Assembly: GCA_033002965.1 (NCBI GenBank)
Contig: JAURVB010014610.1
Location: 372,001 to 436,000 of the forward strand
Reading direction: 5' to 3'
DNA from: Piper betle
Lineage: Eukaryota; Streptophyta; Magnoliopsida; Piperales; Piperaceae
DNA length: 64,000 bases
Both the position numbers and the translations under genes were made by a program. The notes under the pieces were generated by a model. The model ran no database searches. It worked only from the letters and a program-made list of their open reading frames with translations, and was not told the DNA's origin. Of this stretch, positions 12,000 to 24,548 are shown piece after piece. Each line of letters starts with the position of its first letter. Within the stretch, counting starts at the first letter, position 1.

Positions 12000-12142
12000 G
12001 CATTTTAGGCCTTAAAAAAACTTGCAATAAGTGTTATAGAAATCTCTTAATACAAAAATTAATTTAAAAATAAGATTTTTTATTAACAAATATACAAGTA
12101 ATTAGCTTTATCTACTACATAGATATCAGACAAACCCAACAA
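12000..12142. repeat. Second copy of the 105-262 repeat
   Basis: It shares block order with 105-262: 'aacttgcaataagtgt', a lysine-codon-rich middle, 'aataagatttttt', then 'aaacccaaca' at the end. No coding sequence is attached. Confidence 0.4.
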
Positions 12143-12297
12143 TATGAAGTTATTTATAGATTCTGACTCAAAAAGCTATATAATGAAATCCATTCAAAAA
12201 GAGCTTTAAAACTAAGCATTACATAGCTGGTGTTGTATTACGAAGGTAAAATCTGGCATCTTAAAATGTTATTTGTTTAACGAAACTGTCGATATAA

Positions 12298-12304
<7 letters not shown>

Positions 12305-12350
<46 letters not shown>
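12305..12350. repeat. (AT)n microsatellite
   Basis: An uninterrupted AT dinucleotide run of about 46 bases. Confidence 0.95.
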
Positions 12351-12353
<3 letters not shown>

Positions 12354-12504
12354 TTCTCACATTGACATGCATGCTTTAATTGACGAGAACTTTTTGGTTC
12401 TTTTGTTTGTAAATGAAAAGTGAATTACTGTGTGTGATCTAATTTGGTGCTCATGTTTTTCATTTCCAATAGTCATAAGTCCATTTGATCCCACTTTCCA
12501 GCAG

Positions 12505-13262
12505 TGATGCACGAATCGGCCGATTCCGTGCGGAATCGGCCGATTTAAATCGGATCGGCGTCGCGCTCGATCCGATTTCGGGCCGACTCGGTCGGCCCCG
12601 AATTGGGCCTTGAATCGGCGAGTTTCAGGCCGATTCCGACCGATTTAACTCGGAATCGGAATCGGCCGATTTAAATCGGAATCGGTTTTTATTGCAAAAT
12701 TACCAAAATACCCTAGGTATAATTTTTATTAAATTATTTAAGCATGGGCAAAATGGTAATTTGGATTTAAAAACCTAAATCAAACCCTTTTCCCCGATTC
12801 CGCCGCCGCGTTCGCTCCGCCGCCCTCCGCCGCGCTCGCCGTCCGACCTCAGCTCCGTCCGACCACGCCACCGCCGCCCGATTCCGACCTCAGCTCCGCC
12901 CTCCGCCGCGATTCCGCCGCAGACGCTGCGACCGCCGCCCGAACTCGGCTTCAGCCGTTCGACGCTTCCGCCGCGCTTCCGCCGCGCTTCCGCCCGATTC
13001 CGCCGCGATTCGGCCGTCCGACGCTCCGCCCGACCTTCCGACCACCCCACCGCCGTCCGACGCTGCGCCCGTTCCGAACTCACCTTCCGCCGTCCGACGC
13101 TTCCGCCGCAATTCCGCCGGCCGACGGTTCGTCCGACCGGGCTGCCGACATCGCCGCCGCGAGGCTTGCCGCCGACCGGGCCACCGGCGGCGGCGGGGGG
13201 TAGAGAGGAGGGTGGCATTCTCGTAATTAAAAGTTGACTCGAGTCTAACCCGAGTCAAAAAT
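12505..13262. mobile_element. GC-rich element fragment with CGGCCGATT repeats
   Basis: About 12505-12690 carries many direct and inverted copies of the words aatcggccgattt and gattccg, like the subterminal repeats of hAT-type elements. The left edge CAGTGATGCACGAATCGG also looks hAT-like. A GC-rich block with CCGCCG phrases follows (12780-13195). At 13212-13260 the junction reads 'gtaattaaaagttgactcg', matching the module in the 832-3120 element. No matching right end was found. A shorter relative lies at 47150-47420. Confidence 0.5.
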
Positions 13263-14429
13263 AATAATTAATTCTAAATAATTTTAAAAATCTTAAAAAA
13301 TATTTTAAAAATATCATAAACTATAATATACAGAATAATATCAAAATAACATCAATAACCAATTTTATGCAACCATGCTTTCCAGTGTGTTCTACACGGT
13401 CTTTGGCACCAATAATTTTCTAATTGATTCATGAATTGATGAGTAATTTTTCAAAGTGCATTGCGAAGTCTGATTTTTTACTCTTGCTGGTCATATTTGG
13501 TAGCTATATTAACATCGTTAGATTTGCAGATGATCTAAAAATTTGTTACATGAGAGTATTTGTCTAAGAATATTTATGGTTGAAAAGATTTCGCTTCGTC
13601 CTTGCAGCACATTTGTGGTGCTGGTCCAAATCTGTGAATTCTTTTGACTAGACTCCTGCTCTTTGGTGATCTAATATTTGGTTGTGTTGTGTGGTACTCA
13701 AAGATGATCAGTGAAGTAAATACTAGCAGTTGTTTTGTTACCTAATGATGTTGTGCTAAGAGTGGAAGAGCTGGTTATAGGAAGTTGAAGATCAAATTGA
13801 TGTACTCTGACCCAAGAATAATAAAAATAATATAACATTACTTATCTCTATTACACAGCTCGTAAATTTCCTTCCGTCAAAGCCGAGTCACAGATCGGCT
13901 GGATCCTCAAGAGTTATATTTTCATAGAATTATTGGGACAAAAACAAAAATCTAATCGGTGTCCCCTTTCACTAGAAGTACTATTTAGAAAAATTACAGT
14001 ACATCCGTTAAAGATAAAAGGCTGCATCAACCAGATCAATGCAGTAAACAGTGTAGTAAACAATGTAGTATAATGTTAATCGATTAATCGAGTAACCGCT
14101 GGTATGTGAGTTAATAAATAAAACTAGCTCAAATTAATACAAGACCGATTCAAACCGATTCAAGTCATTATGAGTGAATTATTAGTTTTATATAAGGATG
14201 TCTTCTAAAAATTTTGGACATTTTACAATGTCCATACGATTCGATACGACTTTGTTGAATTGTGCGATTATTTAATTTTTATTGTAAATTTTGGATAATA
14301 TAGTGTTGAGATGGCTTCATTGGAGTTGTGACTTTGATTCATTTCATTAGATGGTATATAATATGTATACCTATGACATCGATGTTTCAGAGGTTCTACA
14401 CGTATTGGTCGGGCACTCAAAATAGTAAA
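13263..14429. other. No gene recognised
   Basis: AT-rich sequence without a family match. The words accgattcaaaccgattcaag near 14145 resemble the end of the 47150 repeat and could be the decayed far end of the preceding element. Confidence 0.35.
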
Positions 14430-15380
14430 ATTACCATTTTACCCCAGTTCCACCCCGATTTCCTCCCACCGACCGTGGATTTGTGGGAGTTTTCCGATCA
14501 TCGGTACGCCGTCGGAAGACACCTCCTGCCACACGGCCACTGCTGATCAGTAGTCTATCACGGTGGCTACCAAGCCCGACCATCTTTGATGTCCACTTCA
14601 GTGTCGTTTGTGGAAAAATGAGGACCAAAGTGGCCGTTCTGCTCACGGCTGCCGTTGGTGAGGCGCCGTCGATTTCCGTCGTCGAGAACCCAATTCCGGC
14701 CACTGCTACCTCCGTCAATGAGCCAAAATGACCCTGACTGCCGCCGTAGCCGAGATGGCCGTCGGTGCTTCACACACAGTTTTCCGGCTGTCGCCTTGCG
14801 GGGCCAATTCCTGCTGACCGAAGACCTGATCACCATCGACATCACTGCCACCGTGACCGCTGTTGCTGGGTCTACCGGGCAGTACCCTTCGCAGAACCGA
14901 TTGGCCGCCGATTGCCGCAGTCACGCAGGAGCCCGTCGGTTTTGGGCAGAATTCCGGCAGGTCTCCCGCAGCGACTGGGGTCGCCGACCATCCCAACAGC
15001 TTCACCGGGCCACCATCTACCGATCCCCGACCACTGGCCAACGATGGGACGCTGCCGATCGCCGGTACTACTCGAGGTCGCTACCGTCCCCAGCGAGCCT
15101 CTTTTCGGACCGATTCTGGCCACCTCTGGCAGCGATTTGGTTTTCGGCCACTGCCGGCGGGTTCTACGCCTTCGGCTCCACCGTTCTTGACCATTGCCGC
15201 CGTCCGCCGTACCAGAAGTTCACTCCGGCACACTACCGGCGCCTGGCTTGTCGGGTAGGCCGGTCGGACATGGGCCACGGACTGTCCAACCAGACCCAAA
15301 CTATTTATTCGACCGACCCGGACCGAGTTGGTCGACTTAAATTCAACAGTTTCAACTCCATTTCGGACGAAGCATAATTC
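14430..15380. other. GC-rich transposon-like block with long random frames
   Basis: GC content jumps sharply here and falls back after 15380. Several frames stay open on both strands (for example 14655-15377, 240 codons), but none shows a domain, biased periodicity or a plausible start. The block begins after 'aaaattaccattttacccc', like the AT-to-GC junctions of the other elements in the window. It is probably the GC-rich leader of an unclassified retroelement LTR. Flanking sequence to about 17460 may belong to the same element. Confidence 0.4.
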
Positions 15381-16379
15381 TCGGTACCTGAAGGCTTTTA
15401 CCATGCATGTCACTTAATTGTATATTTTGGTGATATGTTTTATTTTCAAATTTACTAATTATTTTAACATGTTTTCTGATTATTGATTGATATTTGTGCA
15501 CATTTATTAATTTAAAGGTTTAGTGTGATTTAAAGGTTTAGTGACCGTTTTAAATCTTAAAAATTTCTGTAGACTTCTTATTATTTGCTAAGCATTTTTA
15601 ATGCTCAAATTACTGTTCTAAATGTATTTCTGACTTAATGTATTTTATGTATTTACTAGAAATGTTTGTAATGTGTAACATGTATATTATTATTCATTTA
15701 TCAGTTATATATAGTTGATAAATTATCTGTATATTGTTGGTTAGCACAGAACTCAAGCTATAAATTATTTAGACTATTCTAAATTGTTCTTAGTTATATA
15801 CTATTTATTAGACTCACATTTTTCGAGTCTAGGGCTTTAGCCACATGAGTTATTTTAGCTTTAACTATTCTAACTGATTGATTGTGGATTACTTAAAAGT
15901 TGATAGCCTATTTGAAAAACTGTTTAACTGTTTATCATGTAACTGATTTTTGAGTGTTTTGACATGTTTGAATGAGTTGACCTAATTGAGTTATCGACTC
16001 TTTGACGTTCTACCCGTTGGTTGTTTGACTACTTGACTAATTGATTACTTAATGTTGACTATTTGATTATGATTGATCGTTGACTGATTAATTGGATTAT
16101 TTCAACTACTTTATTATCACAATTATTATGAACATTGTACATTGCACAATATGAATTGTATGTTGTGTTGACCATAATTAAGTCTGGGGTATTTGACTAA
16201 GTATGTGGAGACGCTTGCTGATGTTGAATCGTTCACTAAGAGCTATAATACCAGGTCTATATGACTCATCCTCTGTTTACTATTAAATGAATAAGATATT
16301 ATGGTTTCCACAAATCGTGTGTAGTTTATTAAATTTCACATGATTGTATTAGGAAAGTGTCAAAATTATAGTTAATGTT

Positions 16380-16860
16380 ACTGATATCGCATTGTTGTTG
16401 TTTTGTTACCATGGCTATGACCTTTATTATTACCGTACCTTTGGCGTTGTTATTATCGTTATCATAATCGAATATCGTTACCATTATCATTACCGGTCAT
16501 GCTATCGTGACCGTTGTCGTTACGATTATCATTGATGTATCAGTTATCGTCATAGTTAGAGATACCGATAAGATTGTCGAGACTATTATTGTTATTACTG
16601 TCATGACTATTACTGTTATTGTTATTGTTACTGATAGTGTTACACTTACCAATGTCGATATTATTACTGTTGCTGCATTGTTATTAACATTGATGTTATA
16701 CTTGTTAAAATAATTATTGATACTATCATTGTTATTATAGATATACTATTACTATTATACCTATTAATTGAATGTCCAGCCCTTACTATTATTGTTATAC
16801 CTGCCAACTGGCTGTCTGGGTATTTACTATTACTATTATATCCTTGTCGACAATATCTAG
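16380..16860. repeat. Degenerate triplet array (ATT/GTT/ATC/ACT)
   Basis: The sequence is built almost wholly of NTT, NTC and NTG-type triplets in register, for example 'attatcgttatcataatcg' and 'gttattattgttat'. It yields a 68-codon frame of nearly only V, I, T and D. It looks like an old expanded trinucleotide tract, not a gene. Confidence 0.7.
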
Positions 16861-17469
16861 GGATTACTAAATTATGTTTTATTGCACTGTTATATTGAGT
16901 GTTAATGTACTATGCTACTGTATTGTTTGTACCGTATTGTATCATGGTATCATTCTATATTGCACTAATAGAAGTGTCTCCCTATGAACGAGGTAACCTC
17001 TCTCTTTGAACTATTATTAGTTCTGGCTTGGAGCATATATAGTTGGTATAATTTTAGTTGTTTGCTAGTGCAATTATTTATGTGAGGACCAATATCGTTT
17101 GTTATTGACGTTTTTTTATTTTAAAAACATGCAGGTTTATATTCTGCTAAAGAGCTGGAGTCGCTCTGGGGAATGCCTCGCTTCACTCGAATATTGGTGG
17201 CTATGGATTCTACATGATTACGGTATTTGAATTTCCATATACGTCTATATTGTCTGCACTTCATTGATATTAATGATCACTATATTAACATTGAGAGACT
17301 AGGAAAATTTAAAGATCCTAGGGGATTTATTGGGTTTTGTTGTGTTTTCAGGGTTATTATCAGATAATGTTTTTTATAAATGAATTTGAAATTTTACTCA
17401 ATTAATTTACCGGGTAATCCCTCCGGTCTAGTTCTTCTGGGAACTAGGTTGGCACCTTACATATTTGGT

Positions 17470-19050
17470 CTATTGGGCACATATTTACAAAAAGCAAAGA
17501 GGTGGTGGTTAGCAAATTGAATGATAAAATCTTTTACCTAATGATAAGTAAAAGATAACTTTTAGAAAATGTGTAACCTTTAACCAACGAGTGGGTAAAA
17601 TAATTATTTCTAACATGATTGTTTTATTTAAATATTATTACATATACCTTGAAGTAAGAATTACCTAAATTAGTATCCTCTATTTTATTGATAATATTGA
17701 ATTAATTTTAATTAAAAATATATAACAAATTTCTTAAATATAATAATCAATAAATTTTTTCATTTTTAAAGTTATACTCTTTATTTTTTAATTAAAAATA
17801 AATTAAATTAATTTGGATGATAATTCATTTCATTTTAAAAATCAATAAATTTTATTTAAGTGTGTAAAGTTAACACCGACTTAATTTAGATTTTGTACTT
17901 ATATATAGTCATTACTTAATTAGAACCTTTGGAATAAAAAATTTATTAGAATTATTAATCTTTGGTATGTTTAGGATATTTATTTATTTTTAATAATTGA
18001 TTTAAAATTGGTAAATATTACTTATGTTAATAATTTTTATTATAGGTTCTAAACTTATTAAATTTTATATTTATTAATATATATTATTAACAAATTTTAA
18101 ACATACCTTGTATAGTCTTCACTTCGGTGGACTAATATAGAAAGTCAAGGAACTCGTCCTCCTATGTCCCTATTCATTCACCATAAGAATGCATTAAGCT
18201 AAGATTTACCTAAATTAATACACAGCATTTCTTCACTTCGCATTAAAAACCTAAAGCTATAGAGATAATCCAAATTAATACTCCTATTTATACTAATTTC
18301 TTCTTGCATATGATTTTTTTATTCCTTTTAAATTATAGAGTACTCTAGGGCTGCAGATAGCTATCTGATTTACATATTTACTAACTGTTCCAAATTAAAT
18401 AGAACAAAAATGATGAAGAACTTATTCACCATACAATAAAAATGGTAAAAAACTCGATTAATTTAATTGAACTAACTTTAAATATAAACGATAGTGAGAG
18501 AAGGCTCAATCGTAACTAATTTACCATTTTAAACAAAATACTATTTAATTATTTTATATGTAATTATAAAATTCATGCTTACCTCAATATTAATCTTGAA
18601 ACTTTTAATTGTTAAATTATCAATTTGATGAGCTTACCTAATTTATATTATTTATTTACTTATTTCTTGATTTTAATATTAGTTTGCAGTAGTTTGGGTG
18701 GTTAGAACATTTTATATTTTGTGACTGAGAAAATATTTTAAATAATTGGTAAATTTTAACCAATTTAATAATGTTAGATTAATGATATATAAAGTTGTAA
18801 AAAATTAACCATATATTAACGATTTAACCACAAAAATAGTGAAACTTAGTTATGACAAAATTTTATAAGCTTAATTAATGACTTAATTATAATAAAAAAA
18901 TTTTAAAATAATAAATGATTATATTAATATTATAAATAAAACGGTAACCGAACTATTTACAACCCTACCCCTGCCTAGAAGATGACCCGCGTCTGATCGA
19001 ACCCGCGATAAAGGGTATACGAAAAGGCATGCATGAGGTTCCGACCATTC
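17470..19050. other. AT-rich intergenic stretch
   Basis: No gene or clear repeat was recognised; it is extremely AT-rich up to the leader of the eIF4A copy. Confidence 0.45.
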
Positions 19051-19059
19051 CTATCTATT

Positions 19060-20003
19060 GGTTGCCCAAGCTTCCTTCCCTCTCTCTGCTCTTCTTGGAG
19101 CAAATTCGACGAGTTTCAATCCAGCAAAGATCATACTTTTCGATCGCACTGATCCTTCCATCGATTGGTAGTTCATCAATCTTTTATTGAGTTTGCTTTT
19201 TCTGCCTTTTCTGGTTGTTTTTCTGTTGAGTTTGGTTGAGGATTGAGGTGGGTAGTGTGCACCTTTGCTTCTGCTTAATGGAGGGACGAGTTTAGCTTTT
19301 GTTGGGTGGTCGGGTTATGCCTTTGTTTTTATTATTTTTTGTTTAGTTTGTTGATATGGATATGTTGATAATTGCATTTTTCTTGTTTGGATGGATGGAC
19401 TTGTGATTTTGATAGCTTGTGGATTTATTTATTATGAGCAACAACGTAAAGTAAGGTTGTTTATTGATGTTGTCTTATGCTAGTTTTTTTGTTTTATTGC
19501 TTGGGGTGTTTAGATACTTTGGTTTTACAGCTTTAAGATTGCTTCTGTGCGTTGTAATTTTACTAGAACTTGTGAGTTTTTTGATGCATAATATAAATTG
19601 AAGTAGGCTAAAGGATAGAATGTGACGTTTCTGTTTCGTTGTAGATGCGTCTTCTTGCTTCTTCGAAGTGTTGTATGATGTTGTATGCGTGTATCATGTG
19701 TTCTTAATTGCTATTACTTTAGTTACGTTTCGGTAAATACTATCTATGAATTCTACTTCTACTAGAACTTGTCAGTTTTTCTTATGCTATGCTTATGAAG
19801 ATAGATACAGGCCGAAGGAGAGAATCAGTTTTTACATTGTTGTAGAGGCGTTTTCTTAAAGCGTTGTATGCGTTAATTATTTATTGTATATGTTGCCCGT
19901 CATGTGTTTTGGTTTAAAATTTTATCTAATATATTTTGCAATTTTTTTCTTAATTATTACAATCTAATTGCTCCTGGTTGTGATCGATGCCCAGAAAAAC
20001 AAA
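19060..20003 (+). other. Probable 5' leader exon and leader intron of the eIF4A copy
   Basis: A pyrimidine-rich leader (about 19070-19165, 'cccaagcttccttccctctc') is followed by T-rich, intron-like sequence up to 'cagaaaaacaaaatgtcg' at the start codon. Plant eIF4A genes usually have an intron in the 5' leader, so this copy arose from a genomic duplication and not from reverse-transcribed mRNA. Exact limits are not determined. Confidence 0.5.
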
Positions 20004-21664
20004 ATGTCGACTGAAGGATCTCAATTCGATGAACGCCGATATGATGCAAAGATGAACGAAGTGTAGGTTTTTTTAAGTGCTTAAACCAAATATTTACTTT
20101 AACTACTCATCATTTTTTTGGCAATTTTGTGTCCCAACGATTGGGAACTTACAGGTGATAATGACTTCTTTGGTACTTGTGATGAAGTTTGTGATAGTTT
20201 CTATTCAATGGGGTTGAAATAAGACCTTCTTAGGGGCATCTATGCTTATGGCAGGTTGCTTTTTTTAATTATTTCCTCCTCTATTTCACTACAAGAGCAC
20301 TGAGAGCACTAGTAACGATAAAACCAGCCGGTGCTACGAAAGAAATTTAAAATTATTGTGAGGTTTTTTGAGACAAATTTAGAGCATCAATGACAAATTG
20401 GTTGTCACTAATACCATGCATGTTTTCTTATGTGTGTAAGAAATTGGTTGCTCGCTAATACCCTGTTTTCTTATAGTGTTAATCATTGATGCTTAATTAA
20501 GTGTTTTTGGCTTGTGATTCGTCAGGTTTTGAGAAGCCGTCTGCGCTATTCAGCAAAGAGGAATCGTCCCTTTATGCAGGGGCCTCGATGTCATCCAAGA
20601 AGCCCAGTCTGGCACTGGGAAGACAGCAACATTTTGCTCCGGAATCCTTCAACAATTTGACTATGAACTTGTGCAATGTCAAGCCTTGGCTCTGGCTCCC
20701 ACAAGAGAGCTCGCTCAGTAGATAGAGAAAGTGAGGCGAGCACTCGGAGACTATCTGGGTGTCAAGGTACATGCTTGTGTTGGTTGGCACAAAAGTTAGC
20801 GAGGACGTCCGTACTCTTCGAAGTGGTGTTCGTGTGGTGGTTGGCACACCAGGTCGTGTCTTTGACATGTTGCGAAGGCAAGCCCTCCGCGCTGATAACG
20901 TCAAGATGTTTGTATTGGATGAATCAGATAAGATGCTTTCTCGCGGTTTCAAGGACCAGTTTTTTTTTCATACATGGGTACTAATGGCTTCGGCATTCCC
21001 GGTCCTTTCAGCCTGATAAAGAAGTAAGGTTGGACTCAGAAAGCATTCGGCCATTTAAAATTATAATTACACAAATTGTAGCTTATGATCTATACCCTCA
21101 ACACCCTTTCTGGTGGAAGAAGAAGAAGATTGATACTAGTTGCTTGTTGGTTTATTTATTATTTTTGTTTCTTTGTTCACATATATGACATCTTCCAGCG
21201 GCTACCAGCAAAAGTTCAAGTTGGCGTCGTCTTTGCTACTACGCCACCAGAAGCTCTGGAAATGACTCGCAAATTTAAGAACAAGCCTGTGAGGATACTT
21301 CTCAAGCGAGATGAGCTTACCCTGGAGGGTATCAAGCAGTTCTACATGGCTACATCAAAGTTGAGAAAGAAGAGCGGACGTTAGAGACACAGTGTGACCT
21401 CTATGGCACATTGGCCATAGCCCAGCGAGTCATCTTTGTTAACACCCGGAACAAGGTTGACTGGTTGTTGACAGACCAAATGAGAAGCCGAGACCACACT
21501 GTGTCGGCTACTCATGGAGACATGGACCAGAACACCAGGGACATTATCATGCGCGAATTCAGGTCTGGGTCCTCGCGTGTGCTCATCACCACATACCTTC
21601 TTGCCCGTGGTATTGATGTGCACCAAGTTTCTCTGGTCATCAACTTTGATCTACTTACCCAACG

Positions 21665-24548
21665 TGTAAAACCCGCGACTCGAGTCAGGATTTTATAATT
21701 GTTAGCCGGTCAATTTGACCATGGTCCGAGTTGGTTCAGCTTTCAGAACATGTGTGTAGGGCCGAGGCCGATCGTGTGCACATGCTATGAGGGTTCTTGT
21801 ATACCCAAGTATTGATGATAGCGTCAGATACGTATCATCAGACTGAGTTATCAGTAGATATGAGAGTATACAGTTGATTTTATTTTTTTTATGTTGTGAC
21901 CGTAGAATTAGTTTAAGCTAAATAACGCATTAGGACACGTTAGATGGTATTCGAGATGTTGTTGTGTTTGTTTTATTTTATGAGATTTTTCTATATTTTA
22001 TAAGATTTTTTTAGAATTTATTACGAACAAGTTATTATTTTGACTCGAGTAGGAATCAAGTCAATACTTATTTACGAGTTTGCCACTAGGGGTGTTTTTC
22101 TCCCTCCTGACACTTCCTCACCCAAACCCTACCACCGCCGCCCACTGTGGTTGCCGCCGCCACCGCTGCCAATGCCGCACAGCAGCCGATCAACGCCGCC
22201 CCACCCTGCCGTGCAGTCGCCGTGCCGCCACGACCCACCTCGGCCACCGTCTTGCTGCCACGACACCGGAATCTGCCCCACAAGCCGCGACTACCCCCTT
22301 GTCGATTCGCTGCCGTCCGGGCCGCGCCGTCACCGCCATGACCCCGACGACCACCACCTGGACCTCGCCGACATTTCCTCCATCATCCCGACCACCGTCT
22401 AGGCCGGCCGTAGCCCCGATCGGAGCATGCCATCATCGCCGCCCATTTTCGACGACGCCGCCGCCAACAGCCATCGCCGCCCCGGCTACCCTGTTTGACA
22501 CCACCATCGGACCAAGCTCGTCGAGCTGGTGCCGATAGACCCCCTGATTGCCCCGTCTAGAATCATCGCCGGAAAATTGCCGGAATCCGCCGACACTCGT
22601 CGGAAAACCGCTGGAACCGCCAGAAAAATTGGATTCGAGGAAATTCGCCGGATCATCCGCCGAATGCACCTGGTCGAATCCAATCGGACTTCGGACGCCG
22701 CTAGGTGCCGAATTCGAGTTTCGAGCCACAAAACGGAAACCCTAGCCGTCGCCGATTTTCGACGACGCGAGGTATAAATTACTCCGACATAAATTCTTAA
22801 GTTTTGTAATTATTAGGGAAGCATGCTAGACTAGATAATTAGATGAATTTTTGTGTTTTTGACGTGTCTGTATGTTTGTGTAATTTAATAAAAATTATGA
22901 AATTGGTTGATTGATGAGTGTTAAAATGGAAAAGTAAGGAATTAATTAGGTGAACTAATTAATTACCCTGATTTCATGAGACGTAGATTGAAAACTCACT
23001 AGGATTGACTTAGGATGAATGTGTGATGATTGATGTGTGATTGCGTTGATTGTGTGTGCATGCTATAGGATGTGTGATTCATCATGTGGGCGTTAGCTTT
23101 TAGCTTGATTGTGTAGGTACGGTGTAGGAGCTCGCCGCCTAGGCGCGTGGACCCGTTTGGAGCTTCTACCAGGTCCGTTTAGGACTCGTTCTCTGTTTTT
23201 ACGCTACTCTATTGTGTATTTGATTTATCATGTGCAGGACGAGTTAAGTGGCGTTTTATCGGATCCCACTTAACTCGGGCCATTTAGCCAACAATTTTCT
23301 GGATTAATAACCCTCGAGGATGAGATCCCTCGAGCTTGTTTTCGAAAATAAGATCCACCTCAAGTTGCCTTCGGGCCTATTATAATAAATCCCGACCCAG
23401 CCCTATAAATAATTTTATCGAGTTTTCAGTGAGACAAGAGGAGATGAATCGACTTGCACGTACCATGAGCGGATGCCATGATAGTCAAAGCGGGCTCTGG
23501 ATTAGTGCCAGCGGATTGTTCCATTCCCGAGGGATCCTGACAACTCCGCGTTTGAGTTCCTCACACCCGGAGGATGTGGAGGTTTACGGGTACTATTTAG
23601 TACAGCGCATGTCCGGACTTGTGGTTCAAAGGGTACTAAAGGCGACTGTCTGAGAGTACTCGGCCTACGTGCTCAAGGCTAGGAGAGATATGGAGGTTCG
23701 AAGAGGGCTTAGGATAAAAGTTTTATGTGAAGTACTGAAAAAGAAGTGTCGTGAGCGGCACAGTACCAGATAGATCGGGATGCTGTTGAGTCAGCTGCTT
23801 GATGGCTCCTCTGTTGTTGCCCTTATGAGAGTTCTTGAGGAAGATATATATGACGGTTTGCTTTCCATGAGAGTTTGCTCTCATGTTCCAGTTTGATATT
23901 AGTCATTTCCGGACCAGTGACACCTGTTGCTAACGTTTTTCTATATATATGTAGGTGAGAAATGCGAGGGATAAAGCTGTCGGGACTGCGAGGAGCAACA
24001 CGGAACCATGCACACATGTACCTACCGCGTGTAATGTATAATGATGGTGTGTTAATGCTATGTGAATGATAATTAGAATGTTTTTGTCTTGATGAATTGC
24101 TTATTATGAAACGAACAGATAATTGTGAATGAGTAGGACGCCTTGGAGTTCAGACTCGGCTCAGATGAAAACAAATGAGATAATAATGAATATTACAGTA
24201 GATTGTCATGTTTTATCGTATTTTGATAAAATATTTATATACCCTTGTTGTGGACAGGTTGGCCCTATTGTACTTTTAGGGAGATTTTGTCCGCTTTTTC
24301 ATAAAAAATAATAAATTTTTAATTAAAATTTCTTGCTGTTGCATGGTGTTGTTTTGCTTGCACATTATAGTATGCATGTAGGACTACGTCATGCATCCCA
24401 TCCATGCATTTCATATTTGTATCTCTATCTTGAGACACCGAGGGCAGATCCGGGTCGGCTTAACCGAACCCAGTAGATTAGCAAAAGGTTCGGTCGGCTG
24501 GTGACATTTCGGGTCGGTTCACAGGTGAGCCCGAAATGGGGTGTTACA
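21665..24548 (+). mobile_element. Solo LTR of a Ty3/gypsy-type element, copy 1
   Basis: The insert begins TGTAAAACCC and ends GGGTGTTACA, a near-perfect short terminal inverted pair typical of Tekay/Del-type chromovirus LTRs. It is flanked by CAACG (21660-21664) and CAACC (24549-24553), a five-base target duplication with one change; the uninterrupted eIF4A sequence here would read CAACC. There is no internal region, primer site or coding domain, so it is a solo LTR 2884 bases long. It is similar over most of its length to the copy at 32221-34931. Lineage is inference from ends and length. Confidence 0.85.
23240..23277. promoter_or_regulatory. Conserved stem-loop in LTR copy 1
   Basis: The arms CGAGTTAAGTGG (23240-23251) and CCACTTAACTCG (23266-23277) pair perfectly around a 14-base loop. 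The same structure occurs in copy 2 with an identical loop. Its function is unknown. Confidence 0.6.

Noticed and set aside
14655..15377. A 240-codon plus-strand frame
   Set aside because: Overlaps four other long frames on both strands in a GC-rich block; no recognisable domain or sensible start context.
16507..16713. A 68-codon frame of V, I, T and D
   Set aside because: A product of the degenerate triplet repeat.
18970..19020. A tRNA T-loop-like word 'gggttcgatc' on the minus strand
   Set aside because: No matching D arm, anticodon arm or acceptor stem could be built.
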